Positions 20,019 through 28,960 of a stretch of DNA of 36,064 bases are shown here, piece after piece. The stretch comes from Sedimentitalea sp042687825. Its GTDB lineage: Bacteria > Pseudomonadota > Alphaproteobacteria > Rhodobacterales > Rhodobacteraceae. Location of the stretch: positions 1 to 36,064 of the forward strand of contig NZ_JBHUQE010000027.1 in the NCBI RefSeq assembly GCF_042687825.1, written 5' to 3'. Each line of letters starts with the position of its first letter. Positions within the stretch are counted from its first letter, which is position 1. Position numbers and translations under genes: made by a program. The notes under the pieces are model-generated. The model had not been told where the DNA came from. It saw nothing but the letters and a program-made list of their open reading frames with translations, and did no database searches.

Positions 20019-21202
20019 CCGGTCCGCTGCAGGAAACCGTCGCGCTGCTGGGCGATCTGATCGCGTATCCCACGGTCTCGAGCGACAGTAATCTCGAACT
20101 GGTCGCCGATCTTGGCCAGCGCCTGCAGGATTTCGGCGCGCAGGTCGACCTGTTTCACGACGACAGTGGCGCCAAAGCCAACCTGTTTGCCACGATCGGT
20201 CCCGACGCCGATGGCGGGGTCCTTTTGTCGGGCCATACCGACGTCGTCCCGGTGACCGATCAGGACTGGACCAGCGATCCCTTTGCGCTGCGCCAGTCCG
20301 ATGGGCGGCTGTACGGGCGCGGCGCCTGCGACATGAAAGGGTTCATCGCCGCCGCAACGGTCATGGCCCGCGACTATGCTGCTCTACCTCTGTGCCGGCC
20401 GGTGCATTTCAGCTTTACCTATGACGAAGAGGTCGGCTGTCTGGGGGCGCAGGCCCTGGTGCCGGAACTGCAGCGGCGCGGCATCAGGCCCGCCATCGCG
20501 ATCATCGGCGAGCCGACCGAGATGCGGGTGATCGAGGGTCACAAGGGCTGTTGCGAATACACCGTGCGGTTTTCCGGTCGCGAAGGCCACGGATCAGCCC
20601 CCCATCGCGGCGTGAATGCTGCGGAATACGCGGCGCGCTATGTCGGAGAACTGATGCGGCTGCGCGGCGAACTGATGCTGCGCGCGCCCGAAAACAGCCC
20701 GTTCGAACCGCCCTGGACAACGTTGAATGTCGGGCGGATTGCCGGCGGCGTCGCGCATAACGTGATCGCCGGAAAGGCCGAGGTGGATTGGGAAATGCGC
20801 CCGGTTCAGGACAAGGACGCCGCGTTTGTCCACACAGAGATGCAGCGCGTCATCGACCAGGACCTGCTGCCAATGATGCAGGCGGTCTGGCCGGACGCGG
20901 ATATCGTGACCGACGTGATCGGCGAAGTCGCCGGGCTGGAGGTGATGCCGGAAAACGCAGCCCGCGATCTGCTGGCCAGGCTGAACGGCGCCAATGGCGC
21001 CGATGTCGTGGCCTTTGCCACCGAGGCCGGGCTGTTTCAGCAGTTGGGCATGGCGGTGGCGGTCTGCGGGCCGGGGTCGATCGAACAGGCCCACAGGCCT
21101 GACGAATTCGTCAGCCTGGATCAGTTGCAAACCTGTCTGGACATGCTGTCGCGGCTGGGCCGGTCCGGCGTGCTGACGGCGGTGGACGCGCCGCGTCTAT
21201 GA
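20015..21202 (+). CDS. argE: acetylornithine deacetylase / M20 family amidohydrolase
   Basis: A 395-residue zinc-dependent M20 hydrolase most like ArgE, which removes the acetyl group from N-acetylornithine. Metal-site motifs are intact: SGHTDVVP, GRGACDMKG, the TYDEEVG acidic pair, GEPTEM and the C-terminal QAHRPDEFV histidine. The dimerisation domain begins near HGSAPHRGVNAAEYA. It sits among polyamine transport genes rather than arginine synthesis genes, so it may act on an acylated amine in catabolism. Its 3' end overlaps the convergent aminotransferase by 6 bp. Confidence 0.9.
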   Translation: MTGPLQETVALLGDLIAYPTVSSDSNLELVADLGQRLQDFGAQVDLFHDDSGAKANLFATIGPDADGGVLLSGHTDVVPVTDQDWTSDPFALRQSDGRLYGRGACDMKGFIAAATVMARDYAALPLCRPVHFSFTYDEEVGCLGAQALVPELQRRGIRPAIAIIGEPTEMRVIEGHKGCCEYTVRFSGREGHGSAPHRGVNAAEYAARYVGELMRLRGELMLRAPENSPFEPPWTTLNVGRIAGGVAHNVIAGKAEVDWEMRPVQDKDAAFVHTEMQRVIDQDLLPMMQAVWPDADIVTDVIGEVAGLEVMPENAARDLLARLNGANGADVVAFATEAGLFQQLGMAVAVCGPGSIEQAHRPDEFVSLDQLQTCLDMLSRLGRSGVLTAVDAPRL

Positions 21203-22594
21203 CGCCGATCTGAGCAGATCGCGCTTTTTCAACTCGGCATGGCATTCGTCCAGCGCCACCGTTGCCCGCGCGATCAGCGTGTCGATCTCGTCCGGCTGAA
21301 TCACCAGCGGCGGCGCGATGATCATCCGGTCCCCGACATGGCGCATGATCAGATTGTTGGCGAAACAGCGTTCACGACAGATCAGACCGACCGTGCCCTC
21401 CTCGGCGGCGAATGCCGCGCGGCTGTCCTTGTCCGGCGTCAGGGCGATGGCGCCCATCAGCCCCAAGGTGCGCGCTTCGCCCACCAGCGGGTGGTCGGCC
21501 AACGTCGCCCAGGCGGTTTTCAGATACGGCGCGGCGACGTTGCGGACATGGCCGATGATGTCCTCGTCCTGCAGAATGCGCAGGTTTTCCAGCGCCACGG
21601 CGCAGGCGACCGGGTGGCCGGAATAGGTATAGCCGTGGTTGAATTCATCGCTGCCGATCACTTTGGCCACCGTGTCGCTGACGATCGAGGCGCCAATCGG
21701 CTGATAGCCCGAACTGAGCCCCTTGGCGACGGTCATGATGTCCGGGCGGATGCCCAGCGTCTGGCTGCCGAACCAATTGCCGGTGCGCCCGAACCCGCAG
21801 ATCACCTCGTCCGCGATCAGCAGAATTTCATACTTGTCGCAGATCCGCTGGATTTCCGGCCAATAAGTGGCAGGCGGAATGATCACGCCGCCCGCGCCCT
21901 GTACCGGTTCGGCGATGAACGCCGCCACCCGGTCCTCGCCCAGCGTCAGAATCGCTTCTTCCAGCTCGCGCGCCCGGGCCAGCCCGAATTCAGCGGGATC
22001 GGTGCCGCCGCCTTCGGCCCACCAATACGGCTGGTTGATATGGTGCACATCCGCGATCGGCAATCCGCCCTGCGCGTGCATCGCGGACATGCCGCCCAGG
22101 CTGGCGCTGCCGACGGTCGAGCCGTGATAGCCGTTTTTGCGGCTGATGATGATCGATTTTGACGGTTGTCCCTTGAGCGCCCAATAGGTGCGCACCATCC
22201 GGATATTGGTGTCATTCGCCTCAGAGCCCGACCCGGCAAAAAACACGTGGTTCAGATCACCCGGCGCCAGGCTGGCCAATTCGTTGGCCAGCGCGATCGC
22301 CGGCACATGGGTGGTCTGGAAAAATGTGTTATAAAATGGCAATTCGCGCATTTGCCGGGCCGCAACCTCGGCCAGTTCGTCGCGCCCATAGCCGATATTG
22401 ACGCACCACAGCCCGGCCATCGCATCCAGGATCCGGTTGCCCTGGCTGTCGGTCAGAGTGACGCCGCTGGCGCCGGTTATGACACGCGCGCCCTTTTCGG
22501 CCAGCTCGTTTCCGGCGGTGAACGGGTGCATGTGATGCGCGGCGTCCAGAGCCTGTAATTCGGCGGTGGGCATGTGATTGGAGATGGTTGGCAT
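21197..22594 (-). CDS. class III PLP aminotransferase (putrescine/omega-amine type)
   Basis: A 465-residue fold-type I aminotransferase of the omega-amine:pyruvate group, which includes putrescine-pyruvate and taurine-pyruvate enzymes. The PLP lysine is Lys291 in TVAKGLSSGYQP; Asp262 in IADEVICGFGRTG contacts the ring nitrogen; GSGSEANDTNIRMVR binds phosphate. N-terminal HHMHPFT is characteristic of this subgroup. Context with polyamine importers favours transfer of an amino group from putrescine or a similar amine to pyruvate; the substrate is not proved. ATG at 22594 chosen for GGAGAG seven bases upstream. A TGATCA palindrome lies 37 bp before it. Confidence 0.88.
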   Translation of the reverse strand: MPTISNHMPTAELQALDAAHHMHPFTAGNELAEKGARVITGASGVTLTDSQGNRILDAMAGLWCVNIGYGRDELAEVAARQMRELPFYNTFFQTTHVPAIALANELASLAPGDLNHVFFAGSGSEANDTNIRMVRTYWALKGQPSKSIIISRKNGYHGSTVGSASLGGMSAMHAQGGLPIADVHHINQPYWWAEGGGTDPAEFGLARARELEEAILTLGEDRVAAFIAEPVQGAGGVIIPPATYWPEIQRICDKYEILLIADEVICGFGRTGNWFGSQTLGIRPDIMTVAKGLSSGYQPIGASIVSDTVAKVIGSDEFNHGYTYSGHPVACAVALENLRILQDEDIIGHVRNVAAPYLKTAWATLADHPLVGEARTLGLMGAIALTPDKDSRAAFAAEEGTVGLICRERCFANNLIMRHVGDRMIIAPPLVIQPDEIDTLIARATVALDECHAELKKRDLLRSAS

Positions 22595-22629
22595 GGCGGC
22601 GCTCTCCGGGCTTAGGGTCACCTTAAAAT

Positions 22630-22641
22630 ATGATCAAATTT
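22630..22641. promoter_or_regulatory. candidate GntR operator, aminotransferase promoter
   Basis: ATGATCAAATTT, containing the palindrome TGATCA with AAATT on one side, lies between the GntR gene 3' end (22658) and the aminotransferase start. The same TGATCAAATT 10-mer occurs upstream of potF (23433-23442). Confidence 0.45.
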
Positions 22642-22657
22642 AATCCTGTCAATCGAA

Positions 22658-23362
22658 TCAATCGCCGCCTTTCAGGTCGGCCGCGATCTGCCGCATGCCA
22701 TCCTCGATATCCAGAATCACAGAACGCCCAGCCAGATCGGCGTCCTGCGCCTGCAACGCCACCAGCAAATCCTTGTGATGATCCTGCAGGCTGTGGGTGC
22801 CGTAGCGGCCGCAAACCACCCGCAGCGACGGACCGAACTGCAGCCACAGCCGGTCCGCGACTGCGGCCATGATCGGCGCGTCGGCCCGCGCATAAAGCCG
22901 CGAATGAAACTGGTAGTTTCGCTTGAGATAGGTGCCGACATCGCCGGCTTCGATGGCCTCGTCCAGCGCGTTGTCGATGGATTTCAGCTGGTCGATCTCG
23001 TCCGCGCCTATGTGCGTAACGGCGCGGCGGGTCAACTCTAACTCCATTGCTTTCCTGATGAAAGTTATCTGCTCGATATCTCCGGCGGCCAGAACCGGAA
23101 CGCTGACGCGGCGATTGCCCTGAAACATCAGCGCGCCTTCGGATATCAGCCGGCGAATGGCCTCGCGCACCGGCGTCATCCCCGCCCCCAACGCAGTTGT
23201 CAGACCCTGGATCGTGACCGCCTGCCCCGGTGCAATTTCGCCGAACAGTATCTGCGCGCGCAGCTTTTGGTACACATGCTCGTGTGCCGGCGGTCGCGCC
23301 TTTTTCTGTTCCGCTTCGGCTGCCTGGGCTGTGGTTTGTGTCACCTGCGCTGCTCCTGTCAT
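22658..23362 (-). CDS. GntR family transcriptional regulator, FCD-type
   Basis: A 234-residue regulator. The N-terminal winged helix (HVYQKLRAQILFGEIAPGQ ... MTPVREAIRRLISEGAL) is typical GntR; the C-terminal FCD helical domain carries the ligand/metal residues (FRKAMELEL, RNYQFHSRLYARAD, DHHKDLLVAL). FCD members sense small acids or amines and usually bind as dimers near their own cluster. It is 63 bp upstream of the aminotransferase on the same strand and divergent from potF, so it likely controls both. Start taken at the ATG at 23362. Confidence 0.92.
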   Translation of the reverse strand: MTGAAQVTQTTAQAAEAEQKKARPPAHEHVYQKLRAQILFGEIAPGQAVTIQGLTTALGAGMTPVREAIRRLISEGALMFQGNRRVSVPVLAAGDIEQITFIRKAMELELTRRAVTHIGADEIDQLKSIDNALDEAIEAGDVGTYLKRNYQFHSRLYARADAPIMAAVADRLWLQFGPSLRVVCGRYGTHSLQDHHKDLLVALQAQDADLAGRSVILDIEDGMRQIAADLKGGD

Positions 23363-23395
23363 CGACAAGTCCGGTTCTGTCGTGTTTCTGTGCGC

Positions 23396-23442
23396 TTGAT
23401 CATAGCTTGGCTTGGCAATGAAGGCAAAAACTTGATCAAATT
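23396..23442. promoter_or_regulatory. paired candidate GntR operators in gntR-potF intergenic region
   Basis: Two palindromes, TTGATCAT (23396-23403) and TTGATCAAATT (23432-23442), lie 36 bp apart centre to centre between the divergent regulator and potF. The second shares TGATCAAATT with the site before the aminotransferase. Spacing near 3.5 helical turns would suit dimer cooperation. Binding is inferred. Confidence 0.45.
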
Positions 23443-23484
23443 ATTCAGCCGGCATATAAGTCGGAACCACAACGGGAGAACCAC

Positions 23485-24567
23485 ATGAAACCTTTTGCGC
23501 TGACCATCCTTGCGATTCTGGGCGCCGGCCACGCCGCAATGGCGGACGAGGTCCGCGTCTACAACTGGTCGGACTACATCGACGAGGAGTTGCTGCGAAA
23601 CTTTGAGGCCGAGACCGGCATAGATCTGATCTATGACGTCTATGACAGCAACGAGGTGCTCGAAACCAAGATGCTGGCGGGCGGGTCCGGCTATGACGTG
23701 GTGGTGCCGTCCAACGACTTTCTGCAACGCCAGATCGGCGCGGGGGTCTATCAGAAAATCGATCCCGCAAAGCTGCCCAACAAGGCAAACATGTGGGACG
23801 TGATCGAGGCCCGCACCGCCAGCTTTGACCCCGGAAACGCCTATTCGATCAACTACATGTGGGGCACGACCGGGCTGGGCGTAAATATCGACAAGGTCAA
23901 GGCGGTGCTGGGCGCGGACGCGCCGCTGAACAGCATGGACCTGATCATGAAGCCGGAAAACATGGAAAAGCTGGCCGCATGCGGCGTGCATTTCCTGGAC
24001 TCTCCGACCGAGATCATCCCGATGGTGTTGCAATATCTGGGCGAAGATCCCGACACCAACGACAAGGCGGTCATCGCCCGGGTCGAAGAGCCGCTGATGG
24101 CCGTGCGCCCCTATATTCAGAAGTTCCACAGCTCGGAATATATCAACGCCCTGGCCAATGGCGACATCTGCGTCGCGATCGGCTTTTCGGGGGACGTTTT
24201 GCAGGCGCGCGACCGCGCCGCCGAAGCCGATAACGGTGTCGAAATCGCCTATCATCCCTTTGCCGAAGGTTCGCTGATGTGGTTCGACCAGATGGCCATA
24301 CCGGTGGACGCGCCGAACCCGGACGCGGCCCATGCCTTTCTGAACTTCATGATGGACGCGCAGAACATGGCAACGGCCTCGAACTATGTCTATTACGCCA
24401 ACGGCAACAAGGCGTCGCAAGAGTTCCTGGCCGAGGATGTCATCGGTGATCCGGCGATCTATCCCGATGCCGAGACGATGAAAAACCTGTATGTCAAATC
24501 GCCCTATCCGCCGAAAACCCAGCGCGTGGTGACCCGCCTCTGGACCAAGATCAAGTCGGGCACCTGA
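23485..24567 (+). CDS. potF: putrescine-type periplasmic binding protein, cassette 2
   Basis: A 360-residue secreted binding protein with signal MKPFALTILAILGAGHAAMA. The mature start DEVRVYNWSDYIDE and the segments YDSNEVLETKMLAGGSGYDVVVPS and INYMWGTTGLGVN are classic PotF/PotD. Aromatic and acidic residues that grip a diamine are present in those segments (W, Y, D/E), and SLMWFDQMAIP follows later. GGGAGA lies just upstream of the ATG. First gene of potFGHI. Two candidate GntR operators precede it. The name is by family; ligand preference is not proved. Confidence 0.92.
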   Translation: MKPFALTILAILGAGHAAMADEVRVYNWSDYIDEELLRNFEAETGIDLIYDVYDSNEVLETKMLAGGSGYDVVVPSNDFLQRQIGAGVYQKIDPAKLPNKANMWDVIEARTASFDPGNAYSINYMWGTTGLGVNIDKVKAVLGADAPLNSMDLIMKPENMEKLAACGVHFLDSPTEIIPMVLQYLGEDPDTNDKAVIARVEEPLMAVRPYIQKFHSSEYINALANGDICVAIGFSGDVLQARDRAAEADNGVEIAYHPFAEGSLMWFDQMAIPVDAPNPDAAHAFLNFMMDAQNMATASNYVYYANGNKASQEFLAEDVIGDPAIYPDAETMKNLYVKSPYPPKTQRVVTRLWTKIKSGT

Positions 24568-24635
24568 CCGGACCCGCATCGGGCGAGTCCCGCGGCGGTC
24601 GCCCGTTCCTTTCCCGCCCAGCGCAGAGAGCGATC

Positions 24636-25763
24636 GTGCAGACAGTTGAATTCAGGCCCTGGGCGGATCCCGCAGAATCGCCCTTGATCCGGTTTCAGAA
24701 CGTGACCAAGCGGTTTGGCGATTTCACCGCGATTGATGACCTGTCTCTGGACATCTACGAGCAAGAGTTTTTCGCCCTGTTGGGGCCTTCGGGTTGCGGC
24801 AAGACAACCATGATGCGGATGCTGGGCGGGTTCGAAACCCCGACCCGGGGGCGGATCGAACTGGCGGGGCAGGATATCGGCCCCGTGCCGCCCCACAAGC
24901 GCGCGGTCAACATGATGTTCCAGTCCTATGCGCTGTTTCCGCATCTGTCGGTCTGGGACAACATCGCTTTTGGTTTGCGGCGCGACCGCCTGCCAAAAGA
25001 CCAGATCGCCGCCCGCGTCGCCGACATGCTGCGCCTGACCCGGCTGGAAAAGTTCGCCCGCCGCAAGCCGCATCAGATTTCGGGCGGCCAACGGCAGCGC
25101 GTGGCGCTGGCCCGGTCGCTGGCCAAGGCGCCGAAACTGCTGTTACTGGACGAACCGCTGGGGGCGCTGGACAAGAAACTGCGGCAGGAAACCCAGTTCG
25201 AACTGATGGACATCCAGGAAACCACCGGCACGACCTTTGTGATTGTGACCCATGATCAGGAAGAGGCAATGACCGTCGCCAGCCGGGTGGCGGTGATGGA
25301 CGAAGGCCGACTGGTACAGGTGGCGACCCCGGCCGATATCTATGAATGTCCCAACAGTGTCTATGTCGCCGATTTCATCGGGGACGTGAACATTCTGAAA
25401 GGCCGCGCCCGCGCCATCGGCCACAACCGGTATCACATCGACTGGTCCGAGGGTCATCCCCCCCTGACCGCGACCTCGGAACAGCCCCTGGCACCGGATC
25501 AGGACTGCCATCTGGCGATCCGGCCGGAAAAGGTGACGATCTCGTCTCAAAGGCCCGAAAGTGCGGACAACGCCATGCAGGGCACCGTGCTGGACATCGC
25601 CTATCTGGGCAATCTTTCGACCTATTTCGTGCAATTGCCGACGGGTCAGATCATCAAGGCGCAGACCGCCAACACCCGGCGCATTTCGCGGCGCAACCTG
25701 ACATGGGAAGACTCGGTCTGGTTGTCATGGACAGCGACGGCCGGCGTGGTTCTGGCCCAGTGA
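24636..25763 (+). CDS. potG: polyamine ABC transporter ATPase, cassette 2
   Basis: A 375-residue ATPase. Walker A GPSGCGKTT (50-58), FQSYALFPHLSV Q-loop, signature ISGGQRQR (148-155), Walker B LLLLDEP (168-174), HDQEEAM switch, and a TOBE domain (LAIRPEKVTI, GTVLDIAYLGNLSTYFVQL). The N-terminus starts at GTG 24636 with AGAG upstream, the only start giving the full ATP-binding fold. It follows potF by 68 bp and overlaps the next permease by one base (TGATG), so translation is probably coupled. Confidence 0.93.
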   Translation: MQTVEFRPWADPAESPLIRFQNVTKRFGDFTAIDDLSLDIYEQEFFALLGPSGCGKTTMMRMLGGFETPTRGRIELAGQDIGPVPPHKRAVNMMFQSYALFPHLSVWDNIAFGLRRDRLPKDQIAARVADMLRLTRLEKFARRKPHQISGGQRQRVALARSLAKAPKLLLLDEPLGALDKKLRQETQFELMDIQETTGTTFVIVTHDQEEAMTVASRVAVMDEGRLVQVATPADIYECPNSVYVADFIGDVNILKGRARAIGHNRYHIDWSEGHPPLTATSEQPLAPDQDCHLAIRPEKVTISSQRPESADNAMQGTVLDIAYLGNLSTYFVQLPTGQIIKAQTANTRRISRRNLTWEDSVWLSWTATAGVVLAQ

Positions 25764-26644
25764 TGCGCCGGTTCGTCCTGATCGCCCTGCCCTATCTGTG
25801 GTTGCTGCTGCTGTTTCTGGTGCCCTTTGCCATCGTGCTGAAAATCGCGCTGTCCGATACCGCGGTGGCAATCCCACCCTATACGCCGGTGCTGGGCGGC
25901 GGCGACGGGATCGGCGCCTTTCTGCGTCAGCTGGATTTCGAGAATTTCGTCTGGCTGACCGAGGACGATCTCTATTGGAAAGCCTATCTCAGCAGCGCGA
26001 GAATCGCCGCCGTTTCGACAGGCCTGACCCTGCTGTTGGGCTATCCGATCGCCTATGGCATGGCGCGCGCGCCCGAAGAATGGCGCCCAACGCTGATGAT
26101 GCTGGTCATCCTGCCCTTTTGGACCAGCTTTCTGATCCGGGTCTATGCCTGGATGGGCATTCTCAGCACCGAGGGGTTTTTGAATCAGGCCCTGATCTGG
26201 ATCGGAGTCATCAACGAACCGCTGACCATCCTGAACACCAACACGGCCGTCTATATCGGCATCGTCTATACCTATCTGCCCTTCATGATCCTGCCGGTCT
26301 ATGCCGCGCTGGATCGTCTGGACGACTCGTTGATCGAGGCCGCCGAAGATCTGGGCTGTTCGCGTCTGCAGGCCTTTTGGCTGGTGACCGTGCCGCTCAG
26401 CCGAAACGGTATCGTCGCCGGCTGCTTTCTGGTCTTTATCCCGGCGCTTGGCGAATTTGTGATTCCGTCCCTGCTGGGCGGGTCGGGCACATTGATGATC
26501 GGCAAGGTGCTGTGGGAGGAGTTTTTCTCGAATCGCGACTGGCCCGTGGCCTCGGCTGTGGCCGTGGTGCTGCTGTTGATCCTGGTGGTACCCATCGTCC
26601 TGTTCCAGCGTAACCAGCAGAAACAGCCAGAGGCGGAACACTGA
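25763..26644 (+). CDS. potH: polyamine ABC transporter permease, cassette 2
   Basis: A 293-residue permease with six predicted helices, normal PotH length. First helix YLWLLLLFLVPFAIVLKIALS; EAA loop EAAEDLGCSRLQAFWLVTVPLSRNG; conserved LLGYPIAYGMAR. The ATG at 25763 overlaps the ATPase stop (TGATG), and the next permease overlaps its own stop in the same way. A longer in-frame extension upstream lies inside the ATPase gene and is spurious. Confidence 0.93.
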   Translation: MRRFVLIALPYLWLLLLFLVPFAIVLKIALSDTAVAIPPYTPVLGGGDGIGAFLRQLDFENFVWLTEDDLYWKAYLSSARIAAVSTGLTLLLGYPIAYGMARAPEEWRPTLMMLVILPFWTSFLIRVYAWMGILSTEGFLNQALIWIGVINEPLTILNTNTAVYIGIVYTYLPFMILPVYAALDRLDDSLIEAAEDLGCSRLQAFWLVTVPLSRNGIVAGCFLVFIPALGEFVIPSLLGGSGTLMIGKVLWEEFFSNRDWPVASAVAVVLLLILVVPIVLFQRNQQKQPEAEH

Positions 26645-27450
26645 TGCGCCTGAGCTGGTTCAACGTGGTGTCCCTGACGCTGGGCTTTGTCTTTCTCTAC
26701 CTGCCCATGGTCATCCTTGTCGCCTTCAGCTTTAACGAAAGCAAACTGGTGACCGTCTGGGCCGGGTTCTCGACCCGTTGGTACGGCGCGTTGCTGCAAA
26801 ACGAGGCCTTCCTTGACGCCGCCTGGGTCACGGTCAAGGTCGCGGTGCTTTCCTCGACCCTGGCGACGGTTCTGGGCACGATGGCTGCCTATGTCATGAT
26901 ACGCGGCGGGCGGTTCTTTGGGCGCACTTTGTTTTCCGGCATGATCTATGCGCCGCTGGTCATGCCCGAGGTGATCACCGGCCTTTCGCTGCTGTTACTG
27001 TTCATCGGCATCGGGCTGGATCGCGGCGTGCTGACCATCGTGCTGGCGCATACGACCTTTTCCATGTGCTATGTCTCGGTCGTGGTGTCCGCGCGGCTGG
27101 CGACCTTCGACCGATCGCTGGAAGAGGCCGCGCTGGACCTGGGGTGCACCCCGACCGAAGCCTTTCGCCTGGTGACGTTGCCGATCATCGCGCCGGCGGT
27201 AATTTCCGGCTGGTTGCTGGCCTTTACCCTGTCGCTGGATGATCTGGTAATCGCCTCCTTTACCTCGGGGCCTTCGGCCACCACGCTGCCGATCAAGATC
27301 TTCTCCGCCGTGCGGCTGGGCGTCAGCCCTGAAATCAATGCCCTGTCCACGATCATGATCGCGATCGTCACGCTGGGGGTGATCACGGCCTCGCTGATCT
27401 CGAAACGCAACCTGGTGCGCCGCAGACGCCAGGAACATCAGGCCACATAA
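26644..27450 (+). CDS. potI: polyamine ABC transporter permease, cassette 2
   Basis: A 268-residue permease with PotI/PotC features: first helix LGFVFLYLPMVILVAFSF, FNESKLVTVWAGFSTRWY, EAA loop EAALDLGCTPTEAFRLVTLPIIAPA and SLDDLVIASFTSGP. It ends potFGHI. It lacks the N-terminal extension seen in its counterpart in cassette 1. Confidence 0.93.
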   Translation: MRLSWFNVVSLTLGFVFLYLPMVILVAFSFNESKLVTVWAGFSTRWYGALLQNEAFLDAAWVTVKVAVLSSTLATVLGTMAAYVMIRGGRFFGRTLFSGMIYAPLVMPEVITGLSLLLLFIGIGLDRGVLTIVLAHTTFSMCYVSVVVSARLATFDRSLEEAALDLGCTPTEAFRLVTLPIIAPAVISGWLLAFTLSLDDLVIASFTSGPSATTLPIKIFSAVRLGVSPEINALSTIMIAIVTLGVITASLISKRNLVRRRRQEHQAT

Positions 27451-27473
27451 GCCGCTCGTCCCGCACGACGGCT
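27450..27473 (+). terminator. weak hairpin after potI
   Basis: AGCCG-(C)-TCGT pairs with ACGA-CGGCT around a CCCGC loop, starting in the potI stop codon. A T-rich stretch (ATTTATTATG) follows only after about 15 nt, so termination is uncertain. The remaining 120 bp before ugd hold a GGGCC/GGCCC hairpin and no clear promoter. Confidence 0.35.
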
Positions 27474-27592
27474 GATGCCGGCGGCAGACATTTATTATGA
27501 TTTGCAGGGTATCTGATGAAGGGAATCGGGCCGGTTGACAGGCCCGCCGTCCTGGACCAAGGGTTCCGCAAACTGGGTAAGAGGTGACTGTC

Positions 27593-28960
27593 ATGAAGAT
27601 CGCGATGATCGGTACCGGATATGTCGGGCTGGTGTCCGGGGTATGTTTCTCGGATTTCGGTCATGATGTGGTCTGCGTTGACAAGGATTCCGAAAAGGTC
27701 GCCATGCTGCGCAATGGGCAGGTGCCGATCTACGAACCCGGACTCGAGGATTTGATGGCGCGGAACGTGGCCGCAGGGCGCCTGACCTTTTCCGACGATC
27801 TGGCCTCTGCTGTCAGCGGCGCCGCTGCCGTTTTCATTGCCGTGGGCACACCGACCCGGCGTGGCGACGGCCATGCCGACCTGACCTATGTCATGGCCGC
27901 GGCGCAGGAAATCGCCGCAGCGATGACCGACTATACGGTGGTTGTGACCAAATCCACCGTGCCCGTGGGCACCAACCGGATCGTCAAACAGACCATCGCC
28001 AAGGCCAACCCGCTGGCACAGTTCGATGTCGCGTCAAACCCGGAATTTCTGCGCGAAGGCGCCGCCATCGACGATTTCATGCGCCCGGACCGCGTCGTTG
28101 TCGGTGTTCAGCACGACCGTGCCGCCGAGGTGATGAATGACGTCTATCGTCCGCTCTATCTGCGCGATTTTCCGATTCTGACCACGGATCTGGAAAGCGC
28201 CGAGATGATTAAATACGCCGCCAATGCCTTTTTGGCCACCAAGATCACCTTTATCAACGAGATCGCCGCACTGTGCGAACGCACCGGCGCGGATGTGAAG
28301 CTGGTCAGCAAGGGCATGGGGCTGGACGGGCGCATCGGCAATAAGTTTCTGCATGCCGGTCCGGGCTATGGCGGGTCCTGCTTTCCAAAGGACACCCGCG
28401 CCCTGGCCCGCATCGGCCAGGAACACGGCCTGCCGATGCAGATCACCGAAACGGTGATCAAGGTGAACGAAGAGCTGCGCCGCCGCATGGTCGACAAGGT
28501 CGTCGACATGATGGATGGACAGGTCGCCGGCAAGACCATTGCGGTGCTGGGTATCACCTTTAAACCCAACACCGATGACATGCGCGAGGCGCCGGCCCTG
28601 ACCATCGTTCCGGCATTGATCGGCGCCGGCGCCAAGGTGCGGGTCGTCGACCCCCAGGGCCGGGCCGAGGGCAGCGATCTATTGCCGGGCGTGCACTGGT
28701 TCGAGGATGCCTACAAGGCAGCGCGAAATGCCGATGCGCTGGTCATCCTGACCGAGTGGAACGAATTCCGGGCGCTCGACCTGAAGCGCCTGGCAAAACA
28801 CATGTCCCGTCCGGTGTTGGCGGATCTGCGCAACATCTACTCGGCCCGCGATGCACGGCGCGCCGGTTTTCTACGCTATGTCTCGGTCGGCCGCGGCGAC
28901 TATGTCGGCGAAGAAACGGCCGACAACCCGGCCCTTTCCATCGTCAGACCGGGGGCATAG
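27593..28960 (+). CDS. ugd: UDP-glucose 6-dehydrogenase
   Basis: A 455-residue enzyme that oxidises UDP-glucose twice with NAD+ to UDP-glucuronate, a precursor for exopolysaccharide and lipid A-type sugars. Dinucleotide fold GTGYVGLVSG (8-17), SNPEFLREGAAIDDF, and the catalytic Cys263 in GPGYGGSCFPKDT are present; GITFKPNTDDMREAP lies in the C-terminal domain. The ATG at 27593 has GAGGTGA five bases upstream. The C-terminal tail after RYVSVGR is about 20 residues long and overlaps the convergent phosphotransferase by 61 bp. Confidence 0.95.
   Translation: MKIAMIGTGYVGLVSGVCFSDFGHDVVCVDKDSEKVAMLRNGQVPIYEPGLEDLMARNVAAGRLTFSDDLASAVSGAAAVFIAVGTPTRRGDGHADLTYVMAAAQEIAAAMTDYTVVVTKSTVPVGTNRIVKQTIAKANPLAQFDVASNPEFLREGAAIDDFMRPDRVVVGVQHDRAAEVMNDVYRPLYLRDFPILTTDLESAEMIKYAANAFLATKITFINEIAALCERTGADVKLVSKGMGLDGRIGNKFLHAGPGYGGSCFPKDTRALARIGQEHGLPMQITETVIKVNEELRRRMVDKVVDMMDGQVAGKTIAVLGITFKPNTDDMREAPALTIVPALIGAGAKVRVVDPQGRAEGSDLLPGVHWFEDAYKAARNADALVILTEWNEFRALDLKRLAKHMSRPVLADLRNIYSARDARRAGFLRYVSVGRGDYVGEETADNPALSIVRPGA

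Noticed and set aside
23359..24579. A 406-codon minus-strand frame antisense to potF
   Set aside because: potF has signal peptide and family motifs; the antisense frame has none.
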